Made by a program: the position numbers and the translations under genes. From Winogradskyella tangerina (GTDB lineage Bacteria; Bacteroidota; Bacteroidia; Flavobacteriales; Flavobacteriaceae): a stretch of DNA of 64,000 nucleotides. Shown here piece after piece: positions 62,701 to 64,000 of the stretch. The stretch spans positions 211,349 to 275,348 of the forward strand of contig NZ_QERF01000007.1 in assembly GCF_003260205.1 (NCBI RefSeq), written 5' to 3'. How positions within the stretch are numbered: the stretch's first letter is position 1; each line of letters starts with the position of its first letter. The notes beneath the pieces are model-generated. The model saw only the letters and a program-made list of their open reading frames with translations, made no database searches and had not been told where the DNA came from.

Positions 62701-64000
62701 CCTGTTGAACAGTTATCTGCCTCATCAAACACATCTCCAGTTATAGTAAGATCATTTGAATCTACATCACATTCGATAGTTATTGGATCAGGAACCGTAA
62801 ATGTTGGAAGAGTCGTGTCTACCACAGTAATGGTCTGATCTGCAGAAACGCTATTACCACAAGCATCAGTAGCAGTCCAAGTTCTAGTAATTACTTTAGT
62901 GATTCCACAATTTGCAACTTCACTATCAGAGAATGACACATTAGGTGAAGCACAATCGTCAGTTGCAGTTGCAGTTCCTGTATTAGCAGGAGATTCATCT
63001 TCAGTACATTCAATGGTTACATCAGCTGGAATTGTTAATACAGGATCAACTGTATCTATAATAGAGTAGGTGGCAGTTGTGCTAGCAGCATTTCCACACT
63101 CATCGGTTGCAGTAAATGTTACAGTTATTGCACCATTTGCACAATCTACATTGGTATTAGCACCATAATCGTTAGACCAAGTTACATTTCCACAAGTATC
63201 GTTTGCTGTAGCACCAGCATTATTAGCAAGCCAAGCTTCTAAAGTTCCATCAGGTGTTACACCACACTGAATAACAATATCACTTGTATTTGTATTATCA
63301 ATTGTTGGAGGTGTCGTATCGATAACAGTAATGGTCTGATCTGCAGAAACAGCGTTACCACATTCATCAGTTACTGTCCAAGTACGCACAATAGTTTTTG
63401 TATTACCACAAGCTGCAGTCTCAACATCAGACTCAGTGATAGTTACTGTACCACAAGTATCAGAACCTGTAGCGACACCAGTATTGGCAGAAGACTCATC
63501 ATCAGTACACTCAATAGTGATATCGGCAGGAACATTAATAATAGGATCAGTCGTATCGATAACAGTAATAGTCTGATCCGCAGAAACAGCGTTTCCACAC
63601 TCATCAGTTACTGTCCAAGTACGCACAATAGTTTTCGTATTACCACAAGCGGCAGTCTCAACGTCAGACTCAGTGATGGTCACTGTACCACAAGTATCAG
63701 AACCTGTAGCGACACCAGTATTGGCAGAGGACTCATCATCAGTACACTCAATAGTGATATCTGCAGGAACATTAATAATAGGATCAGTCGTATCGATAAC
63801 AGTAATAGTCTGATCTGCAGAAACAGCGTTACCACATTCATCAGTTACTGTCCAAGTACGCACAATAGTTTTCGTATTACCACAAGCGGCAGTCTCAACA
63901 TCAGACTCAGTGATGGTCACTGTACCACAAGTATCAGAACCTGTAGCGACACCAGTATTGGCAGAAGACTCATCATTAGTACACTCGATAGTGATATCGG
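59796..64000 (-). CDS. Giant T9SS type B cargo adhesin, 5' end missing
   Basis: More than 1,400 residues are visible; the frame stays open to the right edge, so the start is outside the window. It is built of repeated beta-sandwich units of about 79-83 residues with HYR-like strands (V-P-A-D-I-T-I-E-C-D, then R-T-W-T-x-T-D-E-C and T-I-T-x-x-D-T-T-A-P) with paired cysteines. The C-terminal 95 residues are a gliding-motility-type (type B) sorting domain: T-A-N-G-D-N-Y-N-E-F-F, F-N-R-W-G-A-E-I-Y, W-N-G, G-T-Y-Y-Y-V-V. The protein is probably secreted to the surface by T9SS using the adjoining PorP/SprF protein. Confidence 0.9.
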   Translation of the reverse strand, partial: DITIECTNDESSANTGVATGSDTCGTVTITESDVETAACGNTKTIVRTWTVTDECGNAVSADQTITVIDTTDPIINVPADITIECTDDESSANTGVATGSDTCGTVTITESDVETAACGNTKTIVRTWTVTDECGNAVSADQTITVIDTTDPIINVPADITIECTDDESSANTGVATGSDTCGTVTITESDVETAACGNTKTIVRTWTVTDECGNAVSADQTITVIDTTPPTIDNTNTSDIVIQCGVTPDGTLEAWLANNAGATANDTCGNVTWSNDYGANTNVDCANGAITVTFTATDECGNAASTTATYSIIDTVDPVLTIPADVTIECTEDESPANTGTATATDDCASPNVSFSDSEVANCGITKVITRTWTATDACGNSVSADQTITVVDTTLPTFTVPDPITIECDVDSNDLTITGDVFDEADNCSTGLEADYKDIIIPGSCPNSFEIHRKWRLFDDCDNLATEVQIITVVDTRGPTFTVPADITIECDVDPTDLTITGDVTDEADNCSTGLEATYSDSVAAGSCANESVITRTWTLTDECANTTTLVQTITIEDTTAPTFTVPADITIECDVDPTDLTITGDVTDEADNCSAGLEATYSDSVAAGSCANESVITRTWTLIDECANTTTLVQTITIEDTTAPTFTVPADITIECDVDPTDLTITGDVTDEADNCSTGLEATYSDSIAAGSCANESVITRTWTLTDECANTTTLVQTITIEDTTAPTFTVPADITIECDVDPTDLTITGDVTDEADNCSTGLEATYSDSVAAGSCANESVITRTWTLIDECANTTTLVQTITIEDTTAPTFTVPADITIECDVDPTDLTITGDVTDEADNCSAGLEATYSDSVAAGSCANESVITRTWTLTDECANTTTLVQTITIEDTTAPTFTVPADITIECDVDPTDLTITGDVTDEADNCSTGLEATYSDSVAAGSCANESVITRTWTLIDECANTTTLVQTITIEDTTAPTFDVTLPTDVTLECDAVPTAETITATDNCGDATVTLVEDITDGSCANEYVLVRTWTATDACGNETIHTQTITVIDTTAPTFNESLPADMDAECDSVPEAAILTATDNCGDATVDFEEVITEGACIGDYIIERTWTATDACGNDEVHIQIITVQDTTAPTLVTPIDDITVACDDIPDVPNLVFEDACSNNISVDFNEESTQANDFDDYEIIRTWTVTDDCGNEAIFTQNITVEISNVITAFDANRCVLDAEFDLFDLLEGDFDMNGTWSVVAGSATLDGSFFDPSTVEVGIYTFKYAITEGPCPTEVEVNVAIDDDCLVLACGQDNVVISKTVTANGDNYNEFFTVTGIEPCGFTIELQIFNRWGAEIYKNNNYQNDWNGDAHGSSVGVSGKVPTGTYYYVVNLRNSGLAPFAGPIYVATDK
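61062..62555 (-). repeat. Six tandem 249-bp units in the adhesin gene
   Basis: Exactly 1,494 bp, six units of 83 codons, each T-F-T-V-P-A-D-I-T-I through I-E-D-T-T-A-P. The units differ at only a few positions (S-T-G-L-E or S-A-G-L-E; T-L-T-D-E or T-L-I-D-E; one S-I-A-A-G instead of S-V-A-A-G). More diverged units flank the array on both sides. Confidence 0.95.
63316..64000 (-). repeat. Tandem 237-bp units in the adhesin gene, running off the window
   Basis: A second family with a 79-codon unit (T-I-T-E-S-D-V-E-T-A-A-C-G-N ... S-A-N-T-G-V-A-T-G-S-D-T-C-G). Unit boundaries recur at 63316, 63553 and 63790, giving two complete units and a third that continues past the end. Variation between copies is mostly synonymous. 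Confidence 0.92.

Noticed and set aside
61062..64000. Possible CRISPR array because of regular repeats
   Set aside because: Units are 237-249 bp, in frame and without spacers; they encode protein domains.
1..64000. tRNA or rRNA genes in the gaps
   Set aside because: I checked the intergenic stretches by eye and found no cloverleaf-like or rRNA-like sequence.

Overview
The window is a contiguous piece of a flavobacterial chromosome (Bacteroidota, family Flavobacteriaceae or a close relative). This rests on the low G+C, Bacteroidota-type promoters (TTG/TTTG, 17-20 nt, TAnnTTTG), type IX secretion (T9SS) components and cargo, PorP/SprF, DUF6048/DUF6452/DUF6768/CCC-motif families, and a 6S RNA-like element between zapA and rny. 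No rRNA, tRNA, CRISPR array, insertion sequence or prophage was seen. Coding density is high; the only gene-free stretch over 300 bp is the leader region of rpsA.

Layout. 1-8.4 kb: a truncated DinB-like gene, an rlmD-DUF6452-DUF6048 operon, an SRPBCC gene, an ECF sigma/DUF6768 pair, ornithine aminotransferase, a minus-strand run of four small membrane proteins (DUF2752, CCC-motif, CD225/dispanin, DUF2752) and an Smr-domain gene. 8.4-16.7 kb: secreted and envelope proteins (TSP3-repeat lipoprotein, T9SS type A cargo, TonB-dependent receptor, M23 peptidase) and a cysteine desulfurase. 16.9-20.3 kb: coiled-coil protein, zapA, 6S-like RNA, rny, and convergent xerD. 20.5-24 kb: five small outer-membrane beta-barrels surrounding aroQ, most with their own terminator. 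24-26.6 kb: lpd, a DinB-family gene and a lipoprotein MsrB.

26.8-37.4 kb is the metabolic centrepiece: glgM-like glycosyltransferase, glgC, glgE, maltokinase, glgB and a GH31 alpha-glucosidase. This is a nearly complete maltose-1-phosphate (GlgE-type) route to alpha-glucan in one co-directional cluster, without treS next to it. 37.5-40.6 kb: M48 lipoprotein peptidase, Atg22/UMF1-type transporter, DUF4136 lipoprotein. 40.6-43.6 kb: a sigma factor / putative anti-sigma / two GIN- or DUF4097-like beta-repeat proteins on the minus strand, with a perfect 14-bp palindrome upstream of the sigma gene.

43.8-56 kb: lon, a triple-LysM protein, porQ, cmk, a Kbp-like BON/LysM protein, rpsA with a structured leader, pyrR-pyrB-(STAS-like)-rnz, a second STAS-like gene, pdxH and a CAP-domain lipoprotein. 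56.3-64 kb: an unrecognised small gene, then a minus-strand operon of a giant type B T9SS adhesin (truncated by the window end), PorP/SprF and an OmpA-domain protein. The adhesin gene carries two nearly identical tandem-repeat arrays (six 249-bp units; at least two full 237-bp units, running off the window).

Together the genes read as ordinary housekeeping interleaved with envelope and secretion functions. The features most worth following up are the GlgE cluster without treS, the dispanin/DUF2752 cluster, the two RNA elements (6S and rpsA leader) and the homogenised adhesin repeats. I did not see an unmistakable new system.
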